From contig NZ_CP017476.1 of the NCBI RefSeq assembly GCF_001761385.1, positions 2,221,501 through 2,285,500 of the forward strand: DNA of 64,000 bases. Reading direction: 5' to 3'. Made by a program: the position numbers and the translations under genes. This DNA is from Hydrogenophaga crassostreae. GTDB lineage: Bacteria > Pseudomonadota > Gammaproteobacteria > Burkholderiales > Burkholderiaceae_C. Positions 35,656 to 45,054 of the stretch are shown one piece after another. How positions within the stretch are numbered: position 1 is the first letter of the stretch; each line of letters starts with the position of its first letter. The notes below the pieces were generated by a model. That model searched no databases and was not told the origin of the DNA. It was given only the letters and a program-made list of their open reading frames with translations.

Positions 35656-37965
35656 ATGAGCAGCCTGATCGAAACGCCATCTGGCGCAGTTGAGCCACCT
35701 GTCGGGCATGAACAGCCTTCAGCGATCGTGGCAGCGACCGCTGACAGCTTGCCCCACCAGGTGCAGGCTTTGGCCCGGGCCCGAGCTTTTGCTGAACCTT
35801 TGCTCGCAGCCGAAGAGTTGGATACGGGCGAAAACACGCTGGAGCATGCGGACGCGGTCGCCGATATTCTGCGCGGTATCGGCGGTTCTGAGGCCATGCA
35901 GGCGGCTTCCTATTTGGTGTATGCCTGCCAGCATTTGAATCGGCCGCTTGAGGTGATTACCAAGGCTTTTGGCACGCCGTTTGCAGCGCTGGCGATGGAG
36001 ACCACCAAACTGGTGCAACTGCAACGCCAGGCCCGGACCAAGGCTGCGCAGGTCCAGGCAAAGAAGGTAGAAGAGCGGCAGGCGGCGCAAGAACTGGCCT
36101 TGCCTCTGCCGGCGTCGGGCAAGGCGCCAGTGTCTGAACTTGCGGCCAGTCAGACGGAAAACGTGCGAAAGATGCTGCTCGCGTTCTCGCGGGACATGCG
36201 CGTGGTGATGCTGCGATTGGCATCGCGTCTGCAGACGCTGAGGTATTTCGCACAGAGCAAAGGCGATCCGGGTGAAGCCCTGGCGAGTGAATCGCTGCAG
36301 GTGTTCGCACCCCTGGCCAACCGGCTCGGTATTTGGCAAGTCAAGTGGGAAATGGAAGACCTCTCTTTCCGCTTTCTTGAGCCGCAGACCTACAAAGACA
36401 TCGCACGGATGCTCGATGAGAAGCGGGTCGAGCGGGAGCTGCACGTGGAGCAGGTTCGCCACGGTTTGGAGGCCGCATTGCTGCAGCAAGGCATCCGGGC
36501 TTCGGTGCAGGGACGTCCGAAGCATATCTACAGCATCGTCAAGAAGATGCGTGGCAAGTCGCTTGATTTTGAGCAGGTGTTTGACATCCGGGCACTGCGC
36601 GTGGTGGTTCCCCAGTCCAACGATTGTTATGGGGTGCTTGCCTGGGTTCACGCGAATTTCACCCCGGTGCCAGAAGAGTTCGATGACTACATCGCCAAAC
36701 CCAAAGCCAACGGCTATCAGTCGCTGCACACGGTGGTGCGCGACGAGCAGGGTCGGGCGTTTGAGATCCAGATTCGCTCACAGGCCATGCACGATCACGC
36801 CGAACATGGTGTGGCTGCGCACTGGGCTTACAAGGAAGCGGGGGTGAAAGGTTATGGGGGGGTGTCGGCCAGTTCGGAATACGACGCCAAGATCGCCGTG
36901 TTGCGCCAGCTTCTGGCCTGGGAGCGGGATCTGAGTGGCAGCGCCCAGGGGCTCTTTGACGACCGCATTTATGTTCTCACGCCCGATGCGGCCATCGTCG
37001 AGCTGCCCCAAGGCGCGACCGCAGTGGATTTTGCCTATACGGTCCACACCAACCTGGGCCATCGCTGCCGTGGTGCGCGGGTGGATGGGGCGATGGTCAC
37101 GCTCAATACCCCCCTGCAAAATGGCCAGACCGTCGAAATCATCGCGGCCAAGGAAGGCGGCCCATCCCGTGACTGGCTCAATGGCGAGCTGGGCTTTCTG
37201 GTCAGCCACCGCGCAAAGAGCAAGGTCAGAGCCTGGTTCAATGCCCTGGCCCTGGAAGAGACGGTGGCGAAGGGGCGTGAAGCCGTGGAAAAACTGTTGC
37301 AGCGCGAAGGTCGAACGGCGCTGAAGCTGGAGGACCTCGCCACGGCGCTGGGTCTGGACTCTGCCAGCGAACTGTTCGAGCAGGTGGGCAAAGATGAGTT
37401 GTCACTGCGCGCCATTGAGAATCACCTGCGCCCGGTGGAGCCGGTTCAGGCGACCGCTGAGTTGCCCTGGCTCAAGAAACCACGCAAATCGTCAGGGCGC
37501 CCGCAGGGGGGTGTGCTCGTGGTCGGGGTGGATTCCCTAATGACGCAGTTGGCCAAATGCTGCAAGCCTGCGCCGCCGGATGACATCGGTGGTTTTGTGA
37601 CCCGAGGCAAGGGGGTGAGTGTGCACAGGACCGATTGCACTGATTTTGTTCACCTCCTTCAGAAATGCCCGGACCGGATCATTGAGGTGCAGTGGAGCGG
37701 AGCGTCTTCTGCGGTGCGCGACGGCCTGGCGCCGGTGTACCCCGTTGATGTGGGCGTGGAGGCGATCGACCGCCAAGGCTTGCTGCGAGACCTTTCCGAG
37801 GTGTTCGCACGCGAAAAAATGAATGTGATTGGCGTGCAATCGCAATCGGTCAAGGGCATTGCATGGATGACCTTTACGGTGGAACTGACCGATGCACGCC
37901 ATGTGGCGAGGGCCATGGCGGTGGCGGCTGATGTCGCTGGCGTGCGCAGCGTTCGCAGAAAGTGA
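35656..37965 (+). CDS. relA: GTP pyrophosphokinase RelA
   Basis: A 769-residue (p)ppGpp synthetase of the long RSH family. The N-terminal hydrolase domain lacks the HD motif (LVYACQHLNRPLEVITKAFG occupies the place), so hydrolysis should be lost. The synthetase domain carries EFDDYIAKPKANGYQSLHT near residue 340; EFDD, not RxKD, marks a RelA-type monofunctional synthetase. TGS (IYVLTPDAAIVELPQGATAV), zinc-finger-like CCKPAPPDDI and a C-terminal ACT domain follow. ATG 35656 chosen; TTG 35623 is in frame. The ribosome-triggered stringent response is family knowledge. Confidence 0.93.
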   Translation: MSSLIETPSGAVEPPVGHEQPSAIVAATADSLPHQVQALARARAFAEPLLAAEELDTGENTLEHADAVADILRGIGGSEAMQAASYLVYACQHLNRPLEVITKAFGTPFAALAMETTKLVQLQRQARTKAAQVQAKKVEERQAAQELALPLPASGKAPVSELAASQTENVRKMLLAFSRDMRVVMLRLASRLQTLRYFAQSKGDPGEALASESLQVFAPLANRLGIWQVKWEMEDLSFRFLEPQTYKDIARMLDEKRVERELHVEQVRHGLEAALLQQGIRASVQGRPKHIYSIVKKMRGKSLDFEQVFDIRALRVVVPQSNDCYGVLAWVHANFTPVPEEFDDYIAKPKANGYQSLHTVVRDEQGRAFEIQIRSQAMHDHAEHGVAAHWAYKEAGVKGYGGVSASSEYDAKIAVLRQLLAWERDLSGSAQGLFDDRIYVLTPDAAIVELPQGATAVDFAYTVHTNLGHRCRGARVDGAMVTLNTPLQNGQTVEIIAAKEGGPSRDWLNGELGFLVSHRAKSKVRAWFNALALEETVAKGREAVEKLLQREGRTALKLEDLATALGLDSASELFEQVGKDELSLRAIENHLRPVEPVQATAELPWLKKPRKSSGRPQGGVLVVGVDSLMTQLAKCCKPAPPDDIGGFVTRGKGVSVHRTDCTDFVHLLQKCPDRIIEVQWSGASSAVRDGLAPVYPVDVGVEAIDRQGLLRDLSEVFAREKMNVIGVQSQSVKGIAWMTFTVELTDARHVARAMAVAADVAGVRSVRRK

Positions 37966-38023
37966 GAGCCTCTTTCAAAAAGCACAAATTAGCTGATATA
38001 CTGCGAGGCTTCGGACAGTTTGT

Positions 38024-38100
38024 AGGCGCGTAGCTCAGCTGGTTAGAGCACCACCTTGACATGGTGGGGGTCGTTGGTTCGAGTCCAATCGCGCCTACCA
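38024..38100 (+). tRNA. tRNA-Val (anticodon GAC)
   Basis: A 77-nt cloverleaf with acceptor pairs AGGCGCG/CGCGCCT, anticodon loop TTGACAT, T-arm GGTTCGAGTCC and encoded CCA. Closely similar to E. coli tRNA-Val(GAC). A terminator follows. Confidence 0.95.
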
Positions 38101-38120
38101 AATCTCGTTCGAAACAGTCA

Positions 38121-38150
38121 AGGGCCAGACATTTGTCGGGCCCTTTTTTC
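38121..38150 (+). terminator. Terminator after tRNA-Val
   Basis: AAGGGCC pairs with GGCCCTT and GACA with TGTC inside, followed by six T residues. Confidence 0.8.
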
Positions 38151-38330
38151 ATGGCTTTTGTGTGCCCATGTGGTTCACAACTGTGCCGCTTTTTGCCAGA
38201 TCTATAGACTGTTGGACTGGCACAGGGAAAGCCCTGCCGCCTCAGGTGGTGTCAGCTTTCTACAATGTCCAACAACGTCCGTTGCTTGGCTTGGCCTCGC
38301 GGGGCTCTATTTTTCTTTGAAAGTTCCACT

Positions 38331-38882
38331 GTGCAAAAGAGCAAGGCTGAAGCTGATGGCGCCCCCAAGGCTGATGGAGGCGCGGTACGCGTCATCAAAA
38401 AGTACCCGAATCGTCGCTTGTACGACACCGACAGCTCGTCCTACATTACCCTTGCGGAGGTGAAAACGCTGGTGATGAGCAACGAGCGCTTTGTGGTGCG
38501 CGATGCCAAATCCAATGACGATCTCACCCGCAGCATCCTGTTGCAGATCATTCTGGAAGAGGAAACGGCCGGCGTGCCGATATTCACCGAGCAGGTATTG
38601 GCGAACATCATTCGCTTCTATGGGCACTCCATGCAAGATTTCATGGGTTCGTATCTTGAAAAGAACGTGCAGATGTTCATGGATCTGCAGCACAAGATGT
38701 CCGAACAGACCGACGGGTTGAATCCCGATGTCTGGAAACAGTTCACCAATGCGAAATCACCCCTGATGCAAGGCATGATGGGCACCTATATGGAGCAGTC
38801 ACGCACTGCTTTCACGCAAATGCAGGAGCAAATGCAGAAGAACAGCGAGCAAATGCTGTCTGCCATGGGGATCAAACGCTGA
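38331..38882 (+). CDS. phaR: PHB synthesis repressor / granule regulator PhaR
   Basis: A 183-residue regulator that represses phasin genes and binds PHB granules. The conserved opening VIKKYPNRRLYDT(D)SSSYIT (N-terminal DNA-binding region) is clear, followed by two PHB-binding-like helices and a Met/Gln-rich C-terminus. I use GTG 38331 because the family starts M/V-QKSK; an in-frame ATG at 38265 lacks family support. Preceded by tRNA-Val on the same strand; rimO follows after 64 bp. Confidence 0.9.
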   Translation: MQKSKAEADGAPKADGGAVRVIKKYPNRRLYDTDSSSYITLAEVKTLVMSNERFVVRDAKSNDDLTRSILLQIILEEETAGVPIFTEQVLANIIRFYGHSMQDFMGSYLEKNVQMFMDLQHKMSEQTDGLNPDVWKQFTNAKSPLMQGMMGTYMEQSRTAFTQMQEQMQKNSEQMLSAMGIKR

Positions 38883-38946
38883 GCAGGTTGGATTTTCTTT
38901 GTCGGTTGGGCCGTTGGTGCGGCCTGTGCTCTGAGACAATCGGGCG

Positions 38947-40332
38947 ATGATTGAAACCGTTGCCACGCCGGGCGCTGCTGCGCCCAAAGTCGGGTTTGTG
39001 AGCCTGGGTTGCCCCAAGGCCCTGACCGACTCTGAACTTATCCTCACGCAGCTCAGCGCTGAGGGATACCAAACCTCCAAGACATTTGCGGGCGCCGATT
39101 TGGTGATCGTGAACACCTGCGGCTTCATTGATGACGCAGTCAAAGAAAGTCTGGACACGATTGGGGAAGCCCTGGCCGAAAATGGCAAGGTGATCGTGAC
39201 CGGCTGCCTTGGCGCTCGCGAAGGCGAGGGCGGTGGCAACATGGTCCGCAATATCCACCCCAGCGTTTTGGCTGTCACTGGGCCACACGCCACCCATGAG
39301 GTGATGACGGCGGTACACAAGCATTTGCCCAAACCGCATGATCCGTTCGTGGACCTTGTTCCTGCGCAGGGCATCAAGCTCACGCCCCGCCATTACGCAT
39401 ACCTGAAAATCAGCGAAGGCTGCAACCACCGCTGCACGTTCTGCATCATCCCTTCGATGCGGGGTGATCTGGTGAGCCGTCCGATTGGCGATGTGTTGAC
39501 TGAGGCGCGCAAGCTGTTTGAGTCTGGCGTGAAAGAATTGTTGGTGGTGAGCCAAGACACTTCAGCCTATGGTGTGGACGTAAAGTACCGCACCGGATTT
39601 TGGGATGGCAAACCAGTGAAGACCCGGATGTTTGATCTGGTCAAGTCGCTGGGCGAGCTGGCCAAAGGATTTGGCGCCTGGGTGCGCTTGCACTATGTGT
39701 ATCCGTACCCCCATGTAGACGACATCATTCCGCTGATGGCTGAAGGCCTGTGTTTGCCATATCTGGACGTGCCCTTGCAACACAGCCATCCTGATGTGCT
39801 CAAACGCATGAAGCGGCCCGCCAGCGGCGAGCGAAATTTGGAGCGCATCGCCCGTTGGCGCGAGCTGTGCCCGGAAATAGTGATTCGCAGCACCTTCATC
39901 GCCGGATTTCCTGGCGAAACCGAAGCCGAGTTTCAGCATCTGCTGGATTTCGCACAAGAAGCGCGCATTGATCGCGCGGGTTGCTTTGCATACTCACCCG
40001 TCAACGGTGCTGTGGCGAACTCGCTGGCCGACCCGGTACCCGCTGGTTTGCGCGACGAGCGCCGTGCGAGGTTCATGGCAGTGGCGGAGGCTGTGTCGGC
40101 AGACAAGTTGCGTGAACGAGTCGGTGCCACGATGCAGGTGCTGGTTGATTCGGCGCCGGGTCTGGGCAAGAAGGGTGGCGTTGGGCGAAGTTTTGCCGAT
40201 GCGCCCGAGATTGACGGGGTGGTAAAACTGCAGCCTCCCGAGAAGATAAGCAAGACCTTAAAGGTGGGTGAGTTCACCAAGGCGCGCATCGTGGCAGCAG
40301 AGGGACACGACTTGATTGCGGTCCCGTTTTGA
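38947..40332 (+). CDS. rimO: Ribosomal protein S12 methylthiotransferase RimO
   Basis: A 461-residue radical-SAM enzyme that methylthiolates an Asp of ribosomal protein S12. Three N-terminal cluster cysteines (LGCPKALTDSE, NTCGFI, TGCLGARE), the radical-SAM CNHRCTFC at about residue 159, and a C-terminal TRAM domain (MQVLVDSAPGLGKKGGVGRS) are all present. Confidence 0.95.
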   Translation: MIETVATPGAAAPKVGFVSLGCPKALTDSELILTQLSAEGYQTSKTFAGADLVIVNTCGFIDDAVKESLDTIGEALAENGKVIVTGCLGAREGEGGGNMVRNIHPSVLAVTGPHATHEVMTAVHKHLPKPHDPFVDLVPAQGIKLTPRHYAYLKISEGCNHRCTFCIIPSMRGDLVSRPIGDVLTEARKLFESGVKELLVVSQDTSAYGVDVKYRTGFWDGKPVKTRMFDLVKSLGELAKGFGAWVRLHYVYPYPHVDDIIPLMAEGLCLPYLDVPLQHSHPDVLKRMKRPASGERNLERIARWRELCPEIVIRSTFIAGFPGETEAEFQHLLDFAQEARIDRAGCFAYSPVNGAVANSLADPVPAGLRDERRARFMAVAEAVSADKLRERVGATMQVLVDSAPGLGKKGGVGRSFADAPEIDGVVKLQPPEKISKTLKVGEFTKARIVAAEGHDLIAVPF

Positions 40333-40409
40333 TTCTGGCGAGTACCACGCCAACCAAGGGCCGTCGCTGTGATGTGGCGGCTCGCTCAATCCCTGACAAT
40401 CAAAAGAAT

Positions 40410-40445
40410 GGCCAGCGCGCTCAATGCGGGCTGGCCTGTCAATTT
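40410..40445 (+). terminator. Probable rimO terminator
   Basis: GGCCAGC (40410-40416) pairs with GCTGGCC (40430-40436) around CGC/GCG and is followed by TGTCAATTTT. Moderate strength. Confidence 0.55.
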
Positions 40446-40463
40446 TCGCGGGCGTGCACCATG

Positions 40464-40500
40464 AAAAAAGGTCTTGCAAACACAGTGTTTGCAAGACCTT
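40464..40500 (-). terminator. Terminator for tRNA-Leu
   Basis: AAGGTCTTGCAAACA and TGTTTGCAAGACCTT form a perfect 15-bp stem with a 3-nt loop. On the minus strand it ends in a T-run, so it should stop transcription out of tRNA-Leu; on the plus strand it has no T-run. Confidence 0.85.
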
Positions 40501-40507
40501 ATGATCA

Positions 40508-40592
<85 letters not shown>

Positions 40593-40627
40593 ATCTCAGG
40601 AAAAACGGAAGTATATCAGAGAATTTT

Positions 40628-42835
40628 GTGAACGAAAAAAACAACTTGCTAGCCGAATTTGAAGGCGTTGTATCTGGACATCGGGATGGACATGGTTTTG
40701 TCATCCGCGACGATGGACAGGCCGATATTTACCTGCCGTCCAACGAAATGCGGGCAGTGCTGCACAAGGATCGGGTGAAAGCCCGAATCGTGCGAACAGA
40801 CCGAAAGGGCCGGCCAGAAGGTCGCGTGACCGAAATCGTGGAGCGATCGGATTCGCCCATCATTGGTCGGCTGTTGCAGGAGAGCGGCGTTTGGCTGGTG
40901 GCGCCGGAAGACAAGCGCTATGGCCAGGACATATTGATTCCGAAAACCGGCACTGGCCAGGCCAAGGCGGGCCAGGTGGTCGTGGTTGAGTTGACCGAGC
41001 CGCCGGCGCTGTTTGGTCAGCCGGTTGGCCGCGTCAAAGAAGTGCTGGGTGAAATCGACGACCCTGGCATGGAAATAGAGATTGCGGTGCGCAAATATGG
41101 TGTCCCACATGCGTTTTCCGAAGCGGCCCTGGCGCAGGCGCGTCAGTTGCCCGATCACGTGCGCCCCAGCGACCACAAAGAGCGTGTCGATTTGCGAGAT
41201 GTTCCGCTGGTCACCATTGACGGCGAAGACGCGCGCGATTTTGATGATGCTGTGTATTGCGAGCCTGCCAAGGTGGGGCGAGGCAAGGGTTGGCGCTTGC
41301 TGGTTGCCATTGCCGATGTGAGTCACTATGTCGAGACCGGTGCCGCCATCGATGTGGACGCATACGAACGCGCCACATCGGTTTACTTTCCGCGCCGGGT
41401 CATCCCCATGCTGCCGGAAAAGCTGTCGAATGGCTTGTGCTCTTTGAACCCGGGTGTGGAGCGACTCTGCATGGTTTGCGACATGCTGGTGAACGCAAAG
41501 GGCGAGGTGCATGCTTACCAGTTCTACCCTGCGGTGATGTTCAGCCATGCGCGCTTTACCTACACCGAAGTTGCGGCAATTCTGCAAAACACCCGCGGCC
41601 CAGAGGCGGCTCAACGCAAAGCGTTGGTGCCTTACCTGCTCAACCTGCACGATGCGTACCGAGCCCTTCTGGTCGCCCGCCAAGCGCGTGGTGCGGTGGA
41701 CTTTGAAACGACCGAAACCCAGATTGTTTGTGATGAGTCAGGTCGAATCGAGAAAATCGTCCCTCGTACGCGCAACGATGCCCACAAGCTGATTGAAGAG
41801 GCAATGCTGGCCGCCAATGTGTGCTCGGCCGATTTCATCAGTCAAAGCAAGCATGTGGGCCTGTTCCGTGTGCACGAAGGCCCAACGCCAGAGAAGCAAG
41901 AGATCTTGCGCAATTACCTGAAGGCCATGGGCATTCCCCAGACCATCAGCGACAACCCGCAACCCTCGGAGTTTCGTCACATCGCCGAGATGACCAAAGA
42001 CCGGCCAGAGTCGCAGCAGATTCACATGATGTTGCTGCGCTCCATGTCGCAAGCGATCTACACGCCGGTCAATGGTGGGCATTTCGGTTTGGCATTTGAG
42101 GCTTACACCCACTTCACCAGCCCCATCCGGCGTTACCCCGACTTGCTGGTGCACCGCGTGATCAAGGCGATCTTGCTTCAGCAGCGCTACCAATTGCCGA
42201 ATCTGCCAACGCCCGGCGAAGCGCACGCAAAGTTGAGCAAACGCCTGGCCAGCCGCGTCAAGCCGCCGACCGACAAGCCGGTGAAGAAGCCGTCGGCCGA
42301 TACACTGGCCTGGCAGGCTGCAGGCTTGCACTGCAGTGCCAACGAGCGTCGCGCTGACGAGGCCAGCCGTGATGTCGAGGCATGGCTGAAGTGCAAGTAC
42401 ATGCGGGAGCATTTGGGCGAGGAATTTACCGGCGTGGTGAGCTCAGTGACCAGTTTCGGCTTGTTTGTCACCCTGGACGCGATGTACGTGGAAGGCTTGG
42501 TGCACATCACAGAGCTGGGTGGTGAGTATTTCCGTTTTGACGAGGCACGCCAGGAATTGCGCGGCGAGCGCACCGGCATTCGCTATGCCTTGGGCACCAA
42601 GGTGAATGTGCAAGTCAGCCGAGTTGACCTGGACGGTCGCCGCATCGATTTCCGCTTGGTGACTGGGGAGGATGATCTGTTGCTGCGTGCCAAGCGTGAT
42701 AAGGCCGGTGTCTCTGCTGACGAAAGCGACAACAATGGTGAGCGAGCCACCAAGTCGCGACGCAAACGCTCCGGTGGAAATGGGGGGGTACGCCTCGGCC
42801 AGCCGATGGAGTTGCGGCGCATGTACAGGAGCTGA
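40628..42835 (+). CDS. rnr: Ribonuclease R (probable frameshift near the 3' end)
   Basis: A 735-residue 3'-5' exoribonuclease. Cold-shock domains (GHRDGHGFVIRDDGQADIYL) precede the RNB catalytic domain with TIDGEDARDFDDAV and CYEPAKVGRGKGWRLLVAIAD; the S1 domain (FTGVVSSVTSFGLFVTLDAM) ends near residue 700. I use GTG 40628. After a G7 tract at 42782-42788 the frame ends quickly at 42835, but the -1 frame continues as a Lys/Arg-rich tail to 42924, the expected character of an RNase R tail. Either one G is missing in the sequence, or the frame shifts at the tract. Confidence 0.88.
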   Translation: MNEKNNLLAEFEGVVSGHRDGHGFVIRDDGQADIYLPSNEMRAVLHKDRVKARIVRTDRKGRPEGRVTEIVERSDSPIIGRLLQESGVWLVAPEDKRYGQDILIPKTGTGQAKAGQVVVVELTEPPALFGQPVGRVKEVLGEIDDPGMEIEIAVRKYGVPHAFSEAALAQARQLPDHVRPSDHKERVDLRDVPLVTIDGEDARDFDDAVYCEPAKVGRGKGWRLLVAIADVSHYVETGAAIDVDAYERATSVYFPRRVIPMLPEKLSNGLCSLNPGVERLCMVCDMLVNAKGEVHAYQFYPAVMFSHARFTYTEVAAILQNTRGPEAAQRKALVPYLLNLHDAYRALLVARQARGAVDFETTETQIVCDESGRIEKIVPRTRNDAHKLIEEAMLAANVCSADFISQSKHVGLFRVHEGPTPEKQEILRNYLKAMGIPQTISDNPQPSEFRHIAEMTKDRPESQQIHMMLLRSMSQAIYTPVNGGHFGLAFEAYTHFTSPIRRYPDLLVHRVIKAILLQQRYQLPNLPTPGEAHAKLSKRLASRVKPPTDKPVKKPSADTLAWQAAGLHCSANERRADEASRDVEAWLKCKYMREHLGEEFTGVVSSVTSFGLFVTLDAMYVEGLVHITELGGEYFRFDEARQELRGERTGIRYALGTKVNVQVSRVDLDGRRIDFRLVTGEDDLLLRAKRDKAGVSADESDNNGERATKSRRKRSGGNGGVRLGQPMELRRMYRS

Positions 42836-42924
42836 AAACGGCAGTCAAGCGCTCCTCAGGGAAAAAAAATCCGCGCGGTGGAGAACGGAAACCCGGTAGC
42901 AAACCTCGCAAGAACCGCCGCTAA
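42789..42924 (+). other. Displaced C-terminal tail of RNase R (-1 frame)
   Basis: This stretch is unused in the 40628 frame. Read from the -1 frame after the G7 tract, it encodes AAHVQELKTAVKRSSGKKNP, then a basic PRGGERKPGSKPRKNRR-type end and TAA at 42922. The basic composition and exact filling of the gap before yggT (GTG 42943) support coding. An eighth G would restore the frame. Confidence 0.65.
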
Positions 42925-42942
42925 GCAAGGTTGTAGAACGCT

Positions 42943-43497
42943 GTGAATATCCTATTTTTCCTACTCGACACCGTTTTTTTTGTATTGGTGGGTTGTGCAT
43001 TCTTGCGTGCGTGGATGAACCACTTGCGCATTCATATGCAGGCCCAGCCGGGCCGGTTCGCCCTGGCGGTAACCGATTGGCTGGTCAAGCCTTCGCGGCG
43101 CATGCTTCCCAAAGCGTTGGTTCAGAGTCGATTCGACTGGGGGAGCTTTTTTGCAGCCGTGCTGCTGGCGCTGGCTTATGGCGGTATTCGGTTGGCCTTG
43201 AGTGTTGGATTCAATGCCCAAGCGGCTTCGCCGGTGGCCATGCTCCTGGGCATTGCCTGGGTGGCGGGTGGCTTTTTGCTGCGTGTGCTGCTTCAAGGAT
43301 TGATGGTTCTGCTGTTGATGTACGCGGTACTGTCCTGGGTTCAGCCAGGCGCGCCGGTGATGGGCACGCTGGATCGTCTGGTGTCCCCACTGCTCAAACC
43401 CATCCGGCGGGTGGTGCCTACGATCGGGGGCGTTGACTTGTCCGTGCTGGTGCTCTTGCTTTTGCTGCAAGTGGGCTTGCTGGCGCTGGGGTTCTAG
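42943..43497 (+). CDS. YggT-family membrane protein
   Basis: A 184-residue inner-membrane protein with two YGGT repeats: the opening FFLLDTVFFVLVGCAFLRAWM... and the second VLLLMYAVLSWVQPGAPVMGTLDRLVSPLLKPIRR. Each repeat pairs hydrophobic helices with a Pro-containing loop near SWVQP. GTG start chosen. Linked to osmotic tolerance or cell division in other bacteria; not proven. Convergent with the NAD(P)HX repair gene. Confidence 0.85.
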   Translation: MNILFFLLDTVFFVLVGCAFLRAWMNHLRIHMQAQPGRFALAVTDWLVKPSRRMLPKALVQSRFDWGSFFAAVLLALAYGGIRLALSVGFNAQAASPVAMLLGIAWVAGGFLLRVLLQGLMVLLLMYAVLSWVQPGAPVMGTLDRLVSPLLKPIRRVVPTIGGVDLSVLVLLLLLQVGLLALGF

Positions 43498-43512
43498 TCG
43501 CAGCTTTGAATG

Positions 43513-45054
43513 CTAGCGCGTTAGCAGATCTGCGGTCAGCGGTTGGGCTCCGCGCTGGCGTACCCATTGATCCGCCAGCCAGCCGTGGTGAAATACCGTT
43601 TGTGCGGTCGTGATCAATGGCAGCTTGCAGGGCGAGGCCAGTGCCAAGGCGGCGCCGAGCATCCCGGCCAAGACATCGCCGGTGCCTGCCGTCGCCAATG
43701 CCCCATTGCCGCTGCCGTTGATGTACCTGGGCTGTCCGGGAGCCGTGATAACGGTTCCGGACCCTTTGAGCACGCAGATCGCGCCAAACCGCTCACTCAA
43801 TTGGGTGCCCGCTGCCAAGCGGTCTTGCATGACTTGAGTTGTCGTGGTACCCAGTAAACGCGCGGCCTCCAGCGGGTGGGGTGTGATTATTGTTGTCCAG
43901 GCCCTGGTCTGTCGTTGGGTCAACAGGCTTTGAAGCTGGGTGTCTGCGGCGATCGCATTGAGGGCATCTGCATCGAGGACCAGGGTTCGGGCCCGTGAGA
44001 GGATCGATGGGAGCTGCAACACAATGCTTTCACCCCCGCCGCAGCCGCATACCACCACGCTGCGTTCAAGCAAATCGCCTTGGCATGCTGCATTGACGCT
44101 GCGAAACATGAGTTCAGGCTGCCCGGGGTCGAAGTCGGTAGGCGACGAGGGTGCGCCAATCAAACTCAGGTAGACCCGCCCTGCGCCTGTGCGTAGGGCG
44201 GCCCGGGCGGCCAACGCGGCCGCGCCAACCATGCCTGAGCCAGAGTCTTTCATGCCTTGACCGCCCATGACCAGGACCTCTCCATGGCTTCCTTTGTGGG
44301 AGGCGTGGGGCCTGTCGGTTGTGATCGTTTCAATGCCAAATGCGCTGAGCAAGTCGCCGGATGGCTGCGCTGCAGGCTGGTGGTTGACACCCAGGCCGTC
44401 AAACCAGATGTCGCCTGCGGCGTCACGTCCCTGTGCCGTGAACAAGCCGGGCTTCAGCGTGAGCAACGACAGTGTGTGCCGAACGTTGGGCGTGGTCCCC
44501 GGGAGCGGGCCGAGCAGAACCCCGGTGTCTGGCAGCAGTGCGCTGGGAACGTCAACGGACAACACCGGCGCAAGGGCATTGCGCAGGAGTTCAAGATGTT
44601 TGGCGATTGTGCCCTCGGGCTCACGTGCCGTTCCAATGCCCAGCAGCGCGTCTATGGCAAAGTCGAAATTGGTCGGCGGGTCGTCAGAGGGTTGCAGTCC
44701 ACATGTCAGCGCTTCTCTCAAGGCATGAGAGGCATCAGCCGGCAGGGCGTTGGGATCGCCCGCGAACGTTATGCAAATTTGGGTTTGCAGTCCGTGTTGC
44801 CGAGCGTGTTTATAGAGAAGGGTGGCGGCAACAAGTCCGTCGCCGCCGTTGTTGCCTGGACCGCAGGCAACCCATATTCTTCGGGCATGCGGTGCCAATG
44901 CTTGAGACAATTGGGCAATTGCCTGTCCGGCTCGGGCCATAAGTGCATGGGCAGGAAGCTGTGCAGTTGCTGCTCGCTCCAAAGCACGGGTTGCCTGTAC
45001 GCTGTGCAACTGCTCAAGCTGATCAAAGCTGATCCGCCGCATGGTTTGGACCAT
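43513..45054 (-). CDS. Bifunctional NAD(P)HX repair enzyme (epimerase and ADP-dependent dehydratase)
   Basis: A 513-residue two-domain repair enzyme. The N-terminal YjeF_N epimerase (residues ~1-220) has CGPGNNGGDGLVAATLL. The C-terminal ribokinase-like dehydratase (residues ~230-513) has GQGMKDSGSGMVGAAALAAR and GTGDVLAGMLGA near the nucleotide site. It reverts R- and S-hydrates of NAD(P)H to the active cofactors. The start overlaps the stop of the BON-LysM gene as TGATG, so the two genes are coupled. Equivalent to E. coli nnr. Confidence 0.88.
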   Translation of the reverse strand: MVQTMRRISFDQLEQLHSVQATRALERAATAQLPAHALMARAGQAIAQLSQALAPHARRIWVACGPGNNGGDGLVAATLLYKHARQHGLQTQICITFAGDPNALPADASHALREALTCGLQPSDDPPTNFDFAIDALLGIGTAREPEGTIAKHLELLRNALAPVLSVDVPSALLPDTGVLLGPLPGTTPNVRHTLSLLTLKPGLFTAQGRDAAGDIWFDGLGVNHQPAAQPSGDLLSAFGIETITTDRPHASHKGSHGEVLVMGGQGMKDSGSGMVGAAALAARAALRTGAGRVYLSLIGAPSSPTDFDPGQPELMFRSVNAACQGDLLERSVVVCGCGGGESIVLQLPSILSRARTLVLDADALNAIAADTQLQSLLTQRQTRAWTTIITPHPLEAARLLGTTTTQVMQDRLAAGTQLSERFGAICVLKGSGTVITAPGQPRYINGSGNGALATAGTGDVLAGMLGAALALASPCKLPLITTAQTVFHHGWLADQWVRQRGAQPLTADLLTR

